Of a stretch of 17,739 nucleotides of DNA, positions 8,279 to 14,467 are shown piece after piece. Within the stretch, counting starts at the first letter, position 1; each line of letters begins with the position of its first letter. Under the pieces are notes generated by a model. The model was not told where the DNA came from, ran no database searches, and saw only the letters and a list, made by a program, of their open reading frames with translations. A program made the position numbers and the translations under genes. This DNA comes from an uncultured Clostridia bacterium (GTDB lineage: Bacteria > Bacillota_A > Clostridia > Oscillospirales > Acutalibacteraceae): the NCBI GenBank assembly GCA_944380625.1, contig CALWIE010000069.1, forward strand, positions 1 to 17,739, given 5' to 3'.

Positions 8279-8959
8279 ATGGGGCTATCCCTTTTGCGGA
8301 CCCTTGCCATGTACGGGGTCATCCTGCTGGCGGTGCGGGTGATGGGCAAGCGGCAGATAAGCCAGCTGCAGACCTCGGAGCTGGTGGCCACGCTGCTGGT
8401 GTCCGAGCTGGCGGTGCTGCCCATCCAGGAGATGGACCAGCCCCTGTGGAAGGGGATCGTCCCCATGGGGGTGCTGGTGGGGTGCGAGCTGCTGGTCTCC
8501 TTTTTGATGCTCAAGAGCAGCCGCTTCCGCCAGGCAGTGTGCGGCAGCCCCACGGTGGTCATTCGGGAGGGGAAGGTCCTCCAGGGGGAGATGCGCCGCC
8601 TGCGCTTGACCACCGAGGACTTGTTTGAGCAGCTGCGCCAGAACAACGTGGCCTACCTGGAAGACGTCTCCTGGGCCATCATCGAGACAAACGGCATGAT
8701 GAGCGTGGTGCGCCGCCCAGAGGCGGAGGCCCTCACCCCCGGCCAGCTGGGCCTTTCCCCCCAGGACCCGGGCCTGGAGGTGGTGGTGGTGAGCGACGGG
8801 GCCCTCTCCCGCAGGTCCCTTGCCCTGTGCGGGAAAGACGAGGCCTGGGTGGCAAAAAAGCTCCAGGAGCGCCGCCTGGAGCTGCGGGAGGTCTTTTTGA
8901 TGACGGCCCGCACCGACGGGGCCTGTACCATCCTAAAAAAAGAGGAGGCCCGGCGCTGA
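8279..8959 (+). CDS. DUF421 / YetF-family membrane protein
   Basis: This 226-residue protein has three hydrophobic N-terminal segments (about 2-21, 32-48 and 57-80) followed by a soluble C-terminal domain, the YetF/YcaP (DUF421) layout and length. The motif VMGKRQISQLQTSELVATLL near residues 20-40 is typical of the family. The soluble part includes SPTVVIREGKVL and LRLTTEDLFEQLRQNNV, also family-like. In Bacillus, DUF421 proteins have been linked to spore resistance and germination, which suits a gene divergent from a germinant receptor operon, but the biochemical role is unknown. The ATG at 8279 follows AGGAGG at good spacing; the frame is open further upstream but that part would overlap the gerA gene antisense. 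The gene ends inside a terminator hairpin. Confidence 0.9.
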   Translation: MGLSLLRTLAMYGVILLAVRVMGKRQISQLQTSELVATLLVSELAVLPIQEMDQPLWKGIVPMGVLVGCELLVSFLMLKSSRFRQAVCGSPTVVIREGKVLQGEMRRLRLTTEDLFEQLRQNNVAYLEDVSWAIIETNGMMSVVRRPEAEALTPGQLGLSPQDPGLEVVVVSDGALSRRSLALCGKDEAWVAKKLQERRLELREVFLMTARTDGACTILKKEEARR

Positions 8960-8992
8960 GCGCCCGCCTCCTGGAACCTTTTCTTCTCTTTT
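8943..8992 (+). terminator. Terminator of the DUF421 gene
   Basis: A long hairpin starts within the last codons: AGGAGGC (8943-8949) pairs with GCCTCCT (8966-8972), with an inner GGCG / CGCC stem. It is followed by a T-rich run (8979-8992). It also lies just beyond the convergent CarD gene's stop codon. Confidence 0.75.
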
Positions 8993-9497
8993 ACCCGGCG
9001 CCCTCCAGGGCAGTCTGAATGTAGCCCTCTACCTCTTCCCGGGGGATGCCCAGGGCGATGGCCAGCTCCCCGTGGAGCAGGCCCTCGGCCTTTTTCCGGT
9101 AGCGCAGGTCCACCTGGCCCATCTTCCGGCCTTTGCGCTCGGTCTCCTGGGTTTTGCGGCGGATGCCCTTGATCATGCGGATCAGCTCCCGGCACTCGTG
9201 GGACTGGAGGGAGGCCTCGTAGTGGACCCGCAGGTTGGCCGGGTTGCGCTCGGTACACACGTCCCCGTCGATCTCGGGGATCTGGCGGATCAGGTCCTGG
9301 GCCTGCTCCTTGGTCATGGCCGGGCGCATAAACACCCCGCTGTCCACAGGGGTGTAGATCCGCTCCGCCTCAAACAGGGGCTGCAGGGTGTAATACTGGC
9401 GGCTGGGGTCTGCCGCCCGGCTTTGCAGGGCGCCGATCTCCAGCACCCTGCACACGCCGCTGCTGCCGTAAACCACTAAATCCCCCGCACGAAACAT
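8991..9497 (-). CDS. CarD-family transcriptional regulator
   Basis: This 168-residue cytoplasmic protein starts MFRAGDLVVYGSSGVCRV, the opening strand pattern of the CarD/CdnL/TRCF RNA-polymerase-interaction domain, followed by YYTLQPLFEAERIYTPVD, which also fits that domain. The rest (about 70-168) is helical and charged, as in CdnL-type proteins that bind the RNA polymerase beta subunit and stabilise open promoters. I chose the ATG at 9497 because it has AAGGAGGTC about 8 nt upstream and begins exactly at the domain; the 13 extra residues from 9536 would include the ribosome binding site. It has its own promoter. Function as a general transcription modulator is family knowledge; specific targets are unknown. 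Confidence 0.88.
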   Translation of the reverse strand: MFRAGDLVVYGSSGVCRVLEIGALQSRAADPSRQYYTLQPLFEAERIYTPVDSGVFMRPAMTKEQAQDLIRQIPEIDGDVCTERNPANLRVHYEASLQSHECRELIRMIKGIRRKTQETERKGRKMGQVDLRYRKKAEGLLHGELAIALGIPREEVEGYIQTALEGAG

Positions 9498-9583
9498 CTC
9501 GACCAGACCTCCTTGTCCCTTTGGCCGCCGGGGCACATCCCCGCCGCGGCACGCCGCTTGTTCCCTCTTTTTCCACTAAATAT

Positions 9584-9592
9584 AGTATACCA
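9584..9592 (-). promoter_or_regulatory. Extended -10 promoter of the CarD gene
   Basis: On the minus strand TGGTATACT (9592-9584) is an extended -10 element (TGn-TATACT). No good -35 is present at 16-18 nt, which extended -10 promoters tolerate. A perfect inverted repeat overlaps its upstream edge. Confidence 0.55.
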
Positions 9593-9609
9593 CTTTTTGG
9601 GAAAAAGTG
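9591..9609. repeat. Perfect inverted repeat at the CarD promoter
   Basis: CACTTTTT (9591-9598) and AAAAAGTG (9602-9609) are separated by GGG. It overlaps the TG of the extended -10 and fills the -10/-35 spacer, the position of a repressor operator. A fortuitous AT-rich palindrome cannot be excluded. Confidence 0.45.
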
Positions 9610-9635
9610 TAGCGGCAAAATTCCACAAAACCACG

Positions 9636-9668
9636 AAAAAACCGCCCCGGGGCCGCCGGGGCAGTTTT
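9636..9668 (-). terminator. Terminator of the lipoprotein gene
   Basis: On the minus strand a 10-bp stem (ACTGCCCCGG with CCGGGGCGGT) is followed by six T's (9641-9636). It lies shortly after the lipoprotein stop codon and upstream of the CarD promoter, separating the two units. Confidence 0.8.
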
Positions 9669-9680
9669 CCTAAAAACTTC

Positions 9681-10136
9681 CTATTCGATGGGCTCTGGGA
9701 TTTCAAAGGGGCAGTAGCCCAGGTCCGGAATATAGATCCGGTACTGGCCCGCCCTGTTGAATGTGTCCCTGGGCACGGCGTAGGAGCGGTTCACCACGCC
9801 CCCCGCTGAGATCCTGCAGGTCACCAGTATGGCGGGCTGTTCGTAGACCACATACCACCCGTCCTCGTAGAAGTACTCCACCTTGTGGCCCTCCCCGTAA
9901 AAGACGGTGGCGTCCCCGTTATTGGCGGCGTCGACCCGCACCACCAGGCCTTCCCCCATTGCGGCAGGGGCGTCGTCCACAGAGACAAACCGGAGATCCA
10001 CCTCCCCGTTGGAGGCGCGCTCCACCGGAGCCACCTCCCACATGGGGAAGGCGGCCGCCACGTTCTCTTTGCAGCCGGCCAGAAGCACTCCCAAAAAGAG
10101 CCAGAGCCCCAAAAGCAGAGAAGCCTTTTTCGCCAT
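9681..10136 (-). CDS. Small secreted lipoprotein with probable Ig-like fold, function unknown
   Basis: This 151-residue protein has a clear lipoprotein signal: KK at 3-4, hydrophobic run 5-19 and lipobox LAGC with Cys22, so it should be anchored on the outer face of the membrane. The mature part is rich in beta-strand-like segments. Its ending (QYRIYIPDLGYCPFEIPEP) resembles bacterial Ig-like domains found in clostridial lipoproteins, but I cannot name a family with certainty. The ATG at 10136 has GGGGAG about 6 nt upstream; an upstream in-frame TTG at 10154 lacks a better site. It has its own TTGACA promoter and terminator, and is divergent from the zinc dehydrogenase gene 191 nt away. Confidence 0.75.
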   Translation of the reverse strand: MAKKASLLLGLWLFLGVLLAGCKENVAAAFPMWEVAPVERASNGEVDLRFVSVDDAPAAMGEGLVVRVDAANNGDATVFYGEGHKVEYFYEDGWYVVYEQPAILVTCRISAGGVVNRSYAVPRDTFNRAGQYRIYIPDLGYCPFEIPEPIE

Positions 10137-10186
10137 AGAGATCTCCCCTTTCAAAAGCCATGTACCGCCGGATCCCCTCTATAGTA

Positions 10187-10214
10187 ATTTTATTGTTTTC
10201 AGGGGGGATGTCAA
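10187..10214 (-). promoter_or_regulatory. Sigma-A promoter of the lipoprotein gene
   Basis: On the minus strand a perfect TTGACA (10214-10209) is followed by a 16-nt spacer and TAAAAT (10192-10187). It lies about 50 nt upstream of the start codon. Confidence 0.72.
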
Positions 10215-10286
10215 TGGAATTTTTCCAATTTGCCGGAACCGAAAGGACCTCCCAAGTCCCCTCATCTTCCCTTTTTCCCTGGAATA

Positions 10287-10295
10287 TGGTACACT
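10287..10295 (+). promoter_or_regulatory. Candidate extended -10 of the zinc dehydrogenase gene
   Basis: TGGTACACT is a TGn-TACACT extended -10, 32 nt before the start codon at 10328, with no clear -35. It shares the TGG-TA-ACT form with the promoters at 9584-9592 and 11450-11458. Confidence 0.45.
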
Positions 10296-10327
10296 GGATC
10301 CAGTAAAAACTTTTAGGAGGATGGCTT

Positions 10328-11353
10328 ATGCTGCAGCAAGTTATGACCGCCCCGGGCGTCATCGAGTTCCGGGAAGTGCCCACGCCCCAGGCCCAGCCCG
10401 GCCAGGTGCTTGTAAAAATCCAGAAGATCGGCGTCTGCGGGTCCGATATTCACGTCTACCACGGGGAGCACCCCTTCACCAAGTACCCCATCACCCAGGG
10501 CCACGAGGTCTCCGGGGAGGTGGCCGCCCTGGGGGAGGGGGTCGAGGGCTTCGCCCTGGGCCAGAAGGTGACCATCCAGCCCCAAGTGGTGTGCGGCAAG
10601 TGCTGGCCCTGCCGCCACGGCAAGTACAACCTGTGCGAGGAGCTGAAGGTGATGGGCTTTCAGACCACGGGAGTGGCCTCCCACTACTTCGCGGTGGACG
10701 CCCAAAAGGTCACCCCCCTGCCGGAATCCATGAGCTTTGACGAGGGCGCCATGATCGAGCCCCTGGCGGTGGCGGTCCACGCGGTGCGCCAGGCCGGGGA
10801 CGTGCAGGGCAAGGACATCTGCGTGCTGGGCGCCGGGCCCATCGGCATCCTGGTGGCCCAGGTGGCCAAGGGCCTGGGGGCCCGGAAGGTGATGGTCACC
10901 GACGTCAGCGACATCCGCCTGGAAAAGGCCAAGGAGTGCGGGGCCGACGTGTGCGTCAACACCCGGGTAAAGGACTTTGGGCAGGAATTTGTAAACTGCT
11001 TTGGCCCGGACAAAGCGGATGTGATCTACGACTGCGCCGGAAACAACGTGACCATGGGACAGGCCATCCAGTACGCGAGAAAGGGCAGCACCATCCTCCT
11101 GGTGGCGGTGTTCGCCACCCGGGGGGATGTGGACCTGGCGGTTTTAAACGACCACGAGCTGGACTTGAACACCTCCATGATGTACCGCAACGAGGACTAC
11201 CTGACGGCCATCCAGCTGGTGGAGGAGGGCAAGGTGCAGCTAAAACCCCTGATCTCCAAGCACTTCCCCTTTAAGGACTACCTAAAGGCCTACCAGTACA
11301 TCGATGAAAACCGGGAGTCCACCATGAAGGTGATTATCAACGTCCAGGAATAA
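10328..11353 (+). CDS. Zinc-binding medium-chain dehydrogenase (sorbitol / threonine dehydrogenase-like)
   Basis: This 341-residue cytoplasmic oxidoreductase has complete MDR features. Catalytic zinc ligands are Cys37 (GVCGSD), His59 and Glu60 (GHE), with Glu144 in the usual fourth position. The structural zinc lobe has Cys89, Cys92, Cys95 and Cys103. The Rossmann motif GAGPIG is at 167-172 and Asp191 at the end of the next strand suggests NAD rather than NADP. It should oxidise a secondary alcohol of a polyol or sugar. AGGAGG lies 7 nt before the ATG; an out-of-frame ATG at 10321 is ignored. A strong terminator follows, so it is transcribed separately from the TIM-barrel gene downstream, although they are probably functional partners. 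The closest functional parallel I can name by layout is E. coli YcjQ. Confidence 0.9.
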   Translation: MLQQVMTAPGVIEFREVPTPQAQPGQVLVKIQKIGVCGSDIHVYHGEHPFTKYPITQGHEVSGEVAALGEGVEGFALGQKVTIQPQVVCGKCWPCRHGKYNLCEELKVMGFQTTGVASHYFAVDAQKVTPLPESMSFDEGAMIEPLAVAVHAVRQAGDVQGKDICVLGAGPIGILVAQVAKGLGARKVMVTDVSDIRLEKAKECGADVCVNTRVKDFGQEFVNCFGPDKADVIYDCAGNNVTMGQAIQYARKGSTILLVAVFATRGDVDLAVLNDHELDLNTSMMYRNEDYLTAIQLVEEGKVQLKPLISKHFPFKDYLKAYQYIDENRESTMKVIINVQE

Positions 11354-11361
11354 AAGGACCC

Positions 11362-11399
11362 CCCAGGGGCTGCCGCAGGCTGCGGCGGCCTCTTTTTTT
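11362..11399 (+). terminator. Terminator of the zinc dehydrogenase gene
   Basis: A GC-rich stem (GGGGCTGCCGC with GCGGCGGCCTC, one G-T pair and short loop) is followed by TCTTTTTTT. It stands 10-45 nt beyond the stop codon. Confidence 0.85.
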
Positions 11400-11449
11400 G
11401 CCCCCGGGGGGAAAAATTTTCCCCGCCCTCTGGAAATTTCCGCTCAAAA

Positions 11450-11458
11450 TGGTATACT
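11450..11458 (+). promoter_or_regulatory. Extended -10 promoter of the first TIM-barrel gene
   Basis: TGGTATACT is an extended -10 located 42 nt before the start codon. At 17-nt spacing CTGGAA (11430-11435) is only a weak -35. It follows the preceding terminator directly, so the gene probably starts a new transcription unit. Confidence 0.55.
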
Positions 11459-11499
11459 GAAAAAAACGCCTTTCGGGCAAATTTTGGGAGGAATTTACT

Positions 11500-12261
11500 A
11501 TGATGGAATTGGGCGCCCAGCTGTTCACCCTGCGGGATTACACCCAAACCCCCAAGGACCTGGACTGCTCCTTGGGACAGGTGGCAGAGATGGGCTACAA
11601 GACTGTGCAGATCTCCGCGGTGGGGCCCATCCCCGCCGAAACCATCCGGGAGCTGTGCGACAAGCACGGGTTGAAAATCGTCCTGACCCACTGGAACCCG
11701 GACCGGATCTTAAACGACACCGAGGCCGTCATCCGCGAGCACGAGATCATGGGCTGCGACTACATCGGCCTGGGGATGATGCCCAAAAAGTACGCCACCC
11801 CCGAGTGGCTTTCCCACTTCGCCGAGGACTACAGGGAGCCCGCCAAAAAGATCGCCGCGGCGGGGAAGCTTTTGATGTATCACAACCACAACATCGAGTT
11901 CCAGAAGTTCGGCGGCAAGCTGGTGATTGAAACCCTGCTGGAGAGCTTTGCCCCCGAAGAGCTGGGCTTTACCCTGGACACCTACTGGGTGCAGATGGGC
12001 GGCGCCGACGTGTGCGATTGGGTGGAGAAGCTCTCGGACCGGATCCCCTGCGTCCACCTCAAGGACATGGCCGTCAAGGGCTGGGATCCCATCATGGCCC
12101 CGGTGGGAGAGGGAAACCTCCCCTGGGAGAAAATTTTAAAAACCCTGGAAAAGGCCGGCAAGACCAAGTACCTGCTGGTGGAGCAGGACATCTGCCAGGA
12201 GAGCCCCTTTGTGTGCCTGAAGAAGAGCTACGATTACCTTCACAGCCTGGGCTATAGGTAA
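11500..12261 (+). CDS. Sugar phosphate isomerase/epimerase, xylose-isomerase-like TIM barrel (first copy)
   Basis: This 253-residue protein belongs to the AP-endonuclease-2 / xylose-isomerase-like TIM-barrel family. The opening GAQLFTLRDY is typical. The four expected divalent-metal ligands are visible: Glu133 in MYHNHNIEF, Asp160 in TLDTYW, His186 in VHLKD and Glu228 in LLVEQD. Such enzymes isomerise or epimerise ketoses, or work on 3-keto-glycosides (E. coli YcjR) and inososes (IolE). GGAGG lies 8 nt before the ATG at 11500; a second ATG at 11503 could also serve. The gene has its own promoter. No canonical terminator follows, so transcription may continue into the small membrane protein gene. 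It is only distantly similar to the second TIM-barrel protein at 14468, so the two are unlikely to be recent duplicates. Confidence 0.88.
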   Translation: MMELGAQLFTLRDYTQTPKDLDCSLGQVAEMGYKTVQISAVGPIPAETIRELCDKHGLKIVLTHWNPDRILNDTEAVIREHEIMGCDYIGLGMMPKKYATPEWLSHFAEDYREPAKKIAAAGKLLMYHNHNIEFQKFGGKLVIETLLESFAPEELGFTLDTYWVQMGGADVCDWVEKLSDRIPCVHLKDMAVKGWDPIMAPVGEGNLPWEKILKTLEKAGKTKYLLVEQDICQESPFVCLKKSYDYLHSLGYR

Positions 12262-12279
12262 GCAGCCGCGAAGGGGCGT

Positions 12280-12328
12280 AAAGTTTTTTGGTGAAGCTTT
12301 TTTTCAAGAAAGCTTCGACCTTAAAAAA
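12280..12328 (+). repeat. Dispersed hairpin element, copy A
   Basis: AAAGTTTTTT (12280-12289) is followed by a perfect 8-bp hairpin (GAAGCTTT 12293-12300, AAAGCTTC 12309-12316) and then GACCTT plus A's. The same order of parts recurs at 13230-13276 and, on the other strand, at 16760-16793, with different stem bases. It is not a canonical terminator because no T-run follows the stem. A second small hairpin (GCGGCG / CGCCGC) follows at 12330-12346. Confidence 0.65.
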
Positions 12329-12495
12329 GCGGCGCAAGACGCCGCGAAAAAGAAAACCAGGGAAACAGGCTCAAAGCGCCGCCTTCCCCGTGCGGCCGCT
12401 TGCCAGGGGAAATCATGGAGAGAAGCCCTTCCCAATGGGAAACGCACAGAGAAAAGCATATAGAGAGAAACAGACCCCGGAAGGAGGATACGCCC

Positions 12496-12846
12496 ATGAA
12501 CGAACTGGAACACCGGGAGAAACCCCCGGAAGATCCTGCCCCCCGGCCCCAGAAAAAGTGGGCCCTTGTCCTGGACGTGATCTTCGAGTGCCTGCTGTTT
12601 ACCCTACTGCAATACATGCTCTCCTGTATGACCCTGTCCTTTTGGACGCACCCCCTGCGGCTTTTTGCCATTTTCATCCAGTTTGGGCTGTACGCCAAGT
12701 TCTACCACGACATGGACAAGGGGCTGGGGAAATTCTGGCCCGGCCTGGCGCTGAGCGTCCTCTGCGTGGGCGTGGTGATCGCCCTGGTGGCCTTTGTGGG
12801 GTACTTCCCTGTGGGGGAGGCCCCGGTCCGGCTGCCCTGGGACTGA
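12496..12846 (+). CDS. Small three-helix membrane protein, unknown function
   Basis: This 116-residue protein has a charged, proline-rich cytoplasmic-type N-terminus (1-21, many E, P, K) and three hydrophobic segments at about 22-48, 53-70 and 81-104. The ATG at 12496 has a strong AAGGAGG 8 nt upstream, which supports that it is a real gene and sets the start; the frame is open further upstream but without a comparable site. I do not recognise the family. No catalytic motif is visible. It sits inside the carbohydrate oxidoreductase cluster but is flanked on both sides by repeat-rich DNA, so it may be a passenger rather than part of the pathway. Confidence 0.7.
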   Translation: MNELEHREKPPEDPAPRPQKKWALVLDVIFECLLFTLLQYMLSCMTLSFWTHPLRLFAIFIQFGLYAKFYHDMDKGLGKFWPGLALSVLCVGVVIALVAFVGYFPVGEAPVRLPWD

Positions 12847-12882
12847 TAGGGGGAAGCCGCTTTCAAGGGACGCTCCCAGCAA

Positions 12883-12920
12883 CCCCCTCAACGAGGGGGC
12901 TGTCACGGCAGCGCCGTGAC
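12883..12920. repeat. Tandem double-hairpin repeat
   Basis: There are two perfect stems back to back: CCCCCTC (12883-12889) with GAGGGGG (12893-12899), loop AAC, then GTCACGGC (12902-12909) with GCCGTGAC (12913-12920), loop AGC. There is no T-run after either stem, so it is not a typical terminator. Confidence 0.65.
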
Positions 12921-13036
12921 TGGGGAAGTCTTTCTCAGAAGTCTCAAACACAAAAAGGCTTTTCCCTCGCTCCCTGTCCTGCGGGGGGTTCAAAGGGGGA
13001 TGAAGTCCCCCTGTGGAATGAGATGCATGGAATGTT

Positions 13037-13094
13037 CCCCCCTCCCGTACCAACAAGCCTTCCTCTCCCGCTCATTTCCCTTACGGGAGGGGGG
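13037..13094. repeat. 13-bp inverted repeat with 32-nt loop
   Basis: The arm at 13037-13049 (C's then TCCCGTA) is the exact reverse complement of 13082-13094 (TACGGGA then G's). The separating 32 nt are pyrimidine-rich and unstructured. Confidence 0.65.
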
Positions 13095-13100
13095 GCGGGC

Positions 13101-13276
13101 GCCAGCGGCGCTCTAGTGCGAACCGGCCGAGGCGGCCGGGACGGGGGCAGGCCTCGCCCGGGGGAGTTCACACCCAGTTCGCCCCAAGTATGCAATCTTC
13201 ACAGGACCAGGCGTCTCACCCACAACGGAAAAGTTTTTCGGGCGCTTTTTTCAAAAAGGCGCGACCTTCCAAAAAA
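13101..13276 (+). repeat. Composite dispersed element, copy B
   Basis: A GC-rich module starts GCCAGC (13101) and includes GCTCT, AGTGCG and GGCCGGGACGGG. It is followed about 80 nt later by AAAGTTTTT (13230-13238), a hairpin (GCGCTTTTT 13242-13250 with AAAAA-G-GCGC 13253-13262) and GACCTT plus A's. The same two modules, in the same order, occur on the minus strand at 16897-16760. It forms the upstream region of the Gfo/Idh gene. Confidence 0.6.
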
Positions 13277-13298
13277 AGAAAGGAGCGATTCAACGACT

Positions 13299-14453
13299 AT
13301 GGAACAAGTAAAACTCGGCATCATCGGCGTGGGGAACATGGGTTCCGGCCACGTGCAGAATATTTTGGCGGGCAAGTGCCCGGAAATCGCCATCGCCGCC
13401 GTGGCGGACCGCCGGGAGGCCCGCCGCCAGTGGGCCAGGGAGGCCCTGCCCGAAAACACCCCCATTTTTGAGGAGGGCAGCGAGCTCATCCAGTCCGGCG
13501 TGTGCGACGCGGTGCTCATCGCCACCCCCCACTACCAGCACCCGGTGCTGGCCAAAGAGGCCTTCGCCAAGGACCTCCACGTGCTGTGCGAAAAGCCCGC
13601 GGGCGTCTACACCAAGGCCGTCCGGGAGATGAACGCGGCCGCCGAACAGAGCGGCAAGGTCTTTGCCATGATGTTCAACCAGCGCACCAACTGCGTCTAC
13701 CGGAAAATGCACGACATGGTGCAAAACGGGGAGCTGGGAGAGCTTAAGCGGGTCAACTGGATCATCACCGACTGGTACCGCACCCAGGTCTACTACGACT
13801 CCGGGGACTGGCGGGCCACCTGGGAGGGGGAGGGCGGCGGCGTCCTTCTAAACCAGTGCCCCCACCAGCTGGATTTGCTCCAGTGGATCTGCGGCCTGCC
13901 CAAAACCGTGCAGGCCTTCTGCCAGGAGGGCAAGTGGCACGACATCGAGGTGGAGGACGACGTGACCGCCTACCTCCAGTTTGAAAACGGGGCCACCGGG
14001 GTGTTTGTCACCACCACCGGGGACGCCCCCGGCACCAACCGGTTCGAGGTTACCGGCACCCGGGGCAAACTGGTGTGCGAAAACGACCAGCTCACCTTCT
14101 GGAAGCTCTCAGAGGACGAACGGGAGTTCTGCCGCACCGCTACCGAGGGGTTCGCAAAGCCTCCCTGCGAGAAGGCCGTGGTGGAGACCGACGGGGAGAA
14201 CCCCCAGCACGTGGGGGTTTTAAACGCCTTTGCCGGGAACATCCTGCGGGGCACGCCCCTGGTGGCCGCAGGGTATGAGGGCATCAACGGCCTGACTCTC
14301 TCTAACGCCATGCACCTCTCCAGCTGGCTGGGACACCCGGTGGACATCCCCTTTGACGAGGACCTGTTCCTAGAGGAGCTGAATAAGCGCCGGGCCGCCT
14401 CCCGGAAAAAGGAGAGCAAGGACATCACCTTCTCCACCGAAGGCACCTATTGA
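13299..14453 (+). CDS. Gfo/Idh/MocA-family NAD(P)-dependent oxidoreductase (first copy)
   Basis: This 384-residue sugar or inositol dehydrogenase-type enzyme has the Rossmann motif GVGNMG (10-15), Asp37 after the second strand (suggesting NAD), and the family motif CEKPAG with catalytic Lys100. GGGVLLNQCPHQLDLLQW (180-197) holds the catalytic-position His190; the Asp common four residues before it is Asn186 here, as in an NQ-x-x-H subgroup. Family members oxidise or reduce a ring hydroxyl of sugars, glycosides or inositols. The start is fixed by the Rossmann fold at the N-terminus. AGGAG lies 13 nt upstream, a long spacing. The frame stays open about 1 kb upstream but this crosses intergenic repeats and another gene and is not coding. 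The second TIM-barrel gene starts 14 nt after the stop. Confidence 0.92.
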   Translation: MEQVKLGIIGVGNMGSGHVQNILAGKCPEIAIAAVADRREARRQWAREALPENTPIFEEGSELIQSGVCDAVLIATPHYQHPVLAKEAFAKDLHVLCEKPAGVYTKAVREMNAAAEQSGKVFAMMFNQRTNCVYRKMHDMVQNGELGELKRVNWIITDWYRTQVYYDSGDWRATWEGEGGGVLLNQCPHQLDLLQWICGLPKTVQAFCQEGKWHDIEVEDDVTAYLQFENGATGVFVTTTGDAPGTNRFEVTGTRGKLVCENDQLTFWKLSEDEREFCRTATEGFAKPPCEKAVVETDGENPQHVGVLNAFAGNILRGTPLVAAGYEGINGLTLSNAMHLSSWLGHPVDIPFDEDLFLEELNKRRAASRKKESKDITFSTEGTY

Positions 14454-14467
14454 GGAGGAAAAACGCT

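Larger units (their letters stand above)
12847..13298. other. 452-nt intergenic region dense in inverted repeats
   Basis: No gene with a ribosome binding site is seen here. Perfect inverted repeats follow one another: CCCCCTC / GAGGGGG (12883-12899), GTCACGGC / GCCGTGAC (12902-12920), AGGGGGA / TCCCCCT (12994-13012), a 13-bp pair with a 32-nt loop (13037-13049 and 13082-13094), CCGGCCG / CGGCCGG (13123-13139), and the hairpin of element B (13242-13262). The first two in tandem resemble short dispersed repeats common in Oscillospiraceae genomes (from memory, not searched). The region likely contains the leader of the Gfo/Idh gene at 13299. Confidence 0.7.

Noticed and set aside
10321..10327. 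ATG at 10321 as start of the zinc dehydrogenase
   Set aside because: It is out of frame with the conserved protein and lies immediately after the AGGAGG.
12280..12346. Canonical terminator after the first TIM-barrel gene
   Set aside because: The hairpins here are not followed by a T-run; T's sit before and within the loop, and the element recurs elsewhere in a different context.
12288..13298. In-frame open extension of about 337 codons upstream of the first Gfo/Idh gene
   Set aside because: It runs through repeat hairpins and across the small membrane protein gene in another frame, is low-complexity, and the Gfo/Idh fold starts at 13299. GC-rich DNA simply has few stops.
12847..13298. CRISPR array or insertion sequence
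   Set aside because: The inverted repeats differ from each other, there are no regularly spaced direct repeats and no transposase frame.
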